A stretch of 64,000 bases of DNA, taken from Halovivax limisalsi. Its GTDB lineage: Archaea; Halobacteriota; Halobacteria; Halobacteriales; Natrialbaceae. Position 1 is the stretch's first letter; each line of letters begins with the position of its first letter. Location: NCBI RefSeq assembly GCF_023093535.1, contig NZ_CP095757.1, positions 1,674,001 through 1,738,000 of the forward strand, read 5' to 3'. Under the pieces are notes generated by a model that was given only the letters and a program-made list of their open reading frames with translations, was not told where the DNA came from and did not search any database. Position numbers and translations under genes: made by a program. This document shows, piece by piece, positions 63,038 through 64,000 of the stretch.

Positions 63038-63397
63038 CTACTCGGCGATCTGATCGCGAAGCTGGTTCTTCGCTTCCGTGCGCCGCTTCTTCGAGCAGTG
63101 GGGCGCCTCGTCGCTGAAGTCCACCTCGATCTCGTCGAGGGTGCGCCGGTAGATGTTCGTCCGGCGGCCCTCCGCCGAGAGCGTCCGCCCCTCGCACTCG
63201 AGCAGGCCGGCGTCGACGAGTTCCTCGATCCGTCGATAACACGTCGCGATCGGGATCTCGATGTCGTCGCTCAGCGCCTGGGCGGATTTCGGCGTATCCG
63301 CCGCACACAGGATTTCGGCGCTGTACTTGCTCCCGAGTGCCGAGAGTATTGCCGTCGATTCGTCGTCGGCGCCCGCCGGTCGCTCGCTCCGTGACAT
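63038..63397 (-). CDS. winged-helix (ArsR-like) transcriptional regulator
   Basis: 119 residues from ATG 63397. ILSALGSKYSAEILCAADTPKSAQALSDDIEIPIATCYRRIEELVDAGLLECEGRTLSAEGRRTNIYRRTLDEIEVDF is a complete winged helix with the recognition helix IATCYRRIEEL and a wing near GRRTNIY. The basic C-terminus (KKRRTEAKNQLRDQIAE) could form a dimer helix. The motif YSAEIL...AQALS matches haloarchaeal single-domain regulators found alone or near bop-type genes. A TATA-like TTGATAATT (63419-63427, minus) is about 25 bp upstream. Confidence 0.85.
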   Translation of the reverse strand: MSRSERPAGADDESTAILSALGSKYSAEILCAADTPKSAQALSDDIEIPIATCYRRIEELVDAGLLECEGRTLSAEGRRTNIYRRTLDEIEVDFSDEAPHCSKKRRTEAKNQLRDQIAE

Positions 63398-63745
63398 CGA
63401 TATACCCAACCTAACCAATTATCAATGTTGAATCTTGTGGCTCGATCGAATCTCGTTCAAGCTGATCGGTCGGAAAATCCCTTCCGCGATTCCAGGATAT
63501 GAACGCGAAACGACGTGATAGTAATGGAGTGTTGTCGGTGATCGACACCGTTCGACCGAACAAGGCGGGGATATCACGGACGGCCGTCCGTACCGGACAC
63601 CATCGATCGTTGTTTCGACGTCCCGCCGGACGAGACCGCGCGAATCCGCCATCCCACGCGGGCGGTCAGACGCGCCTCTGCCCGCATCGGCTCGATTCGC
63701 GGACGCCGATGGATCAGCAGCCGGGCCGTCGGACAGCCCGGCCGA
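63398..63745. other. 348-bp intergenic region between two minus-strand genes
   Basis: It holds the promoter of the winged-helix gene at its left end and the terminator hairpin of the 41-residue membrane protein at its right end (63721-63741). The 93-codon plus-strand frame from 63499 is Arg/Thr/Pro-rich and not credible. No RNA gene was recognised. Confidence 0.35.
63721..63741 (-). terminator. hairpin after the 41-residue membrane protein gene
   Basis: CCGGGC (63721-63726) pairs with GCCCGG (63736-63741) around a 9-nt loop, just past the stop codon of the minus-strand gene at 63746. No U-run follows, so the call rests on position and stem only. Confidence 0.4.
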
Positions 63746-63871
63746 TCATCGATACACGTAGGCGAGCCAGAGGACGGTGACGAGGACACTCAGGGCGAGG
63801 ACGCCCCAGCCGGTGAGCGTCATCGGGAGCGCCGGTTCGGTTTCGAGGACGACGGGCGCGTGTTCGAGCAT
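63746..63871 (-). CDS. 41-residue single-helix membrane protein
   Basis: 41 codons: MLEHAPVVLETEPALPMTLT followed by a membrane helix, GWGVLALSVLVTVLWLAYVYR. A TATA-like AAGGTTAAG (63896-63904, minus) lies about 25-33 bp upstream of the ATG, giving a leaderless transcript, and a hairpin follows the stop, so all parts of a small gene are present. The short N-terminal acidic part would face outside and the YR end inside. Family not recognised. Confidence 0.6.
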   Translation of the reverse strand: MLEHAPVVLETEPALPMTLTGWGVLALSVLVTVLWLAYVYR

Positions 63872-64000
63872 GGTTGAGCGACTGGCGTGGTGGCCCTTAA
63901 CCTTTCAGATGTCGAGTTCTGGACGGTCGCCGTCGTGTTCGACCGCTCCCGCCGGGCCCCTCTCGATCCCCGTCGATTCGGCCGCAGCCGACGACGAGCG

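Noticed and set aside
63499-63780. 93-codon plus-strand frame
   Set aside because: Strongly basic, no motif, and antisense to the better supported 41-codon membrane protein gene.

Overview
The window comes from an extremely halophilic archaeon (class Halobacteria). The supporting signs are high GC, strongly acidic predicted proteins, many genes whose TATA-like box lies 25-35 nt from the start codon (leaderless transcripts), twin-arginine lipoproteins, an archaeal SRP RNA, a Cdc48-type AAA ATPase, archaeal RNase P protein 4, and N-glycosylation genes of the AglJ/AglF/AglM type. The genus cannot be read from the sequence. No insertion sequence, CRISPR array, tRNA or rRNA was recognised.

Layout. 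1-9.7 kb: end of an MFS transporter, M24 peptidase, aroA, a phosphodiesterase-like enzyme, an amphi-Trp protein, aglJ, a ribbon-helix-helix regulator, a cysteine-synthase-like enzyme and a DUF5798-type protein. 10-17 kb: a chaperone/AAA stress locus (hsp20, Cdc48-type ATPase), a membrane protein, a PQQ-repeat lipoprotein, the 7S/SRP RNA, then YhbY and RNase P protein 4 on the minus strand. 17-22.8 kb: a tandemly duplicated two-gene module, each copy being a Tat lipoprotein of the family-5 solute-binding type followed by a PAP2-type membrane phosphatase. 22.9-29.4 kb: small haloarchaeal families, then a degenerate polyprenyl-synthase-like gene, a TetR regulator and a MATE exporter. 29.8-41.3 kb: Nudix, YbhB and SPW-repeat proteins, a PAS histidine kinase, isoaspartyl peptidase, a PPP phosphatase with polyphosphate kinase, and isocitrate dehydrogenase.

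42-53.5 kb is a sugar-nucleotide block: a GalE-like epimerase, glmS with a translationally close 41-codon gene, two GlmU-type nucleotidyltransferases transcribed divergently, a GlmM-type mutase, aglF and aglM. A VapBC pair and a decayed gene lie between aglF and aglM. Together these genes supply UDP-GlcNAc, UDP-glucose and UDP-glucuronate for S-layer N-glycans and other glycoconjugates. 53.8-64 kb: a phospholipase C/P1-nuclease-like enzyme cut off from its Tat signal by an in-frame amber codon, aroC, a 7TM histidine kinase, the 2-oxoacid:ferredoxin oxidoreductase korAB, an Lrp-type regulator, a winged-helix regulator and a 41-codon membrane protein.

The strongest candidate for something undescribed is the 17.1-22.8 kb module. 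In both lipoproteins the order of the two halves of the solute-binding fold appears swapped (a circular permutation). Neither copy has permease or ATPase genes nearby, and each is paired with a PAP2 protein. Secondary points of interest are a shared CTGAC-N6-GTCAG operator linking the TetR/MATE pair to the dead polyprenyl-synthase-like protein, the amber-split secreted enzyme, and short genes of 41-48 codons.
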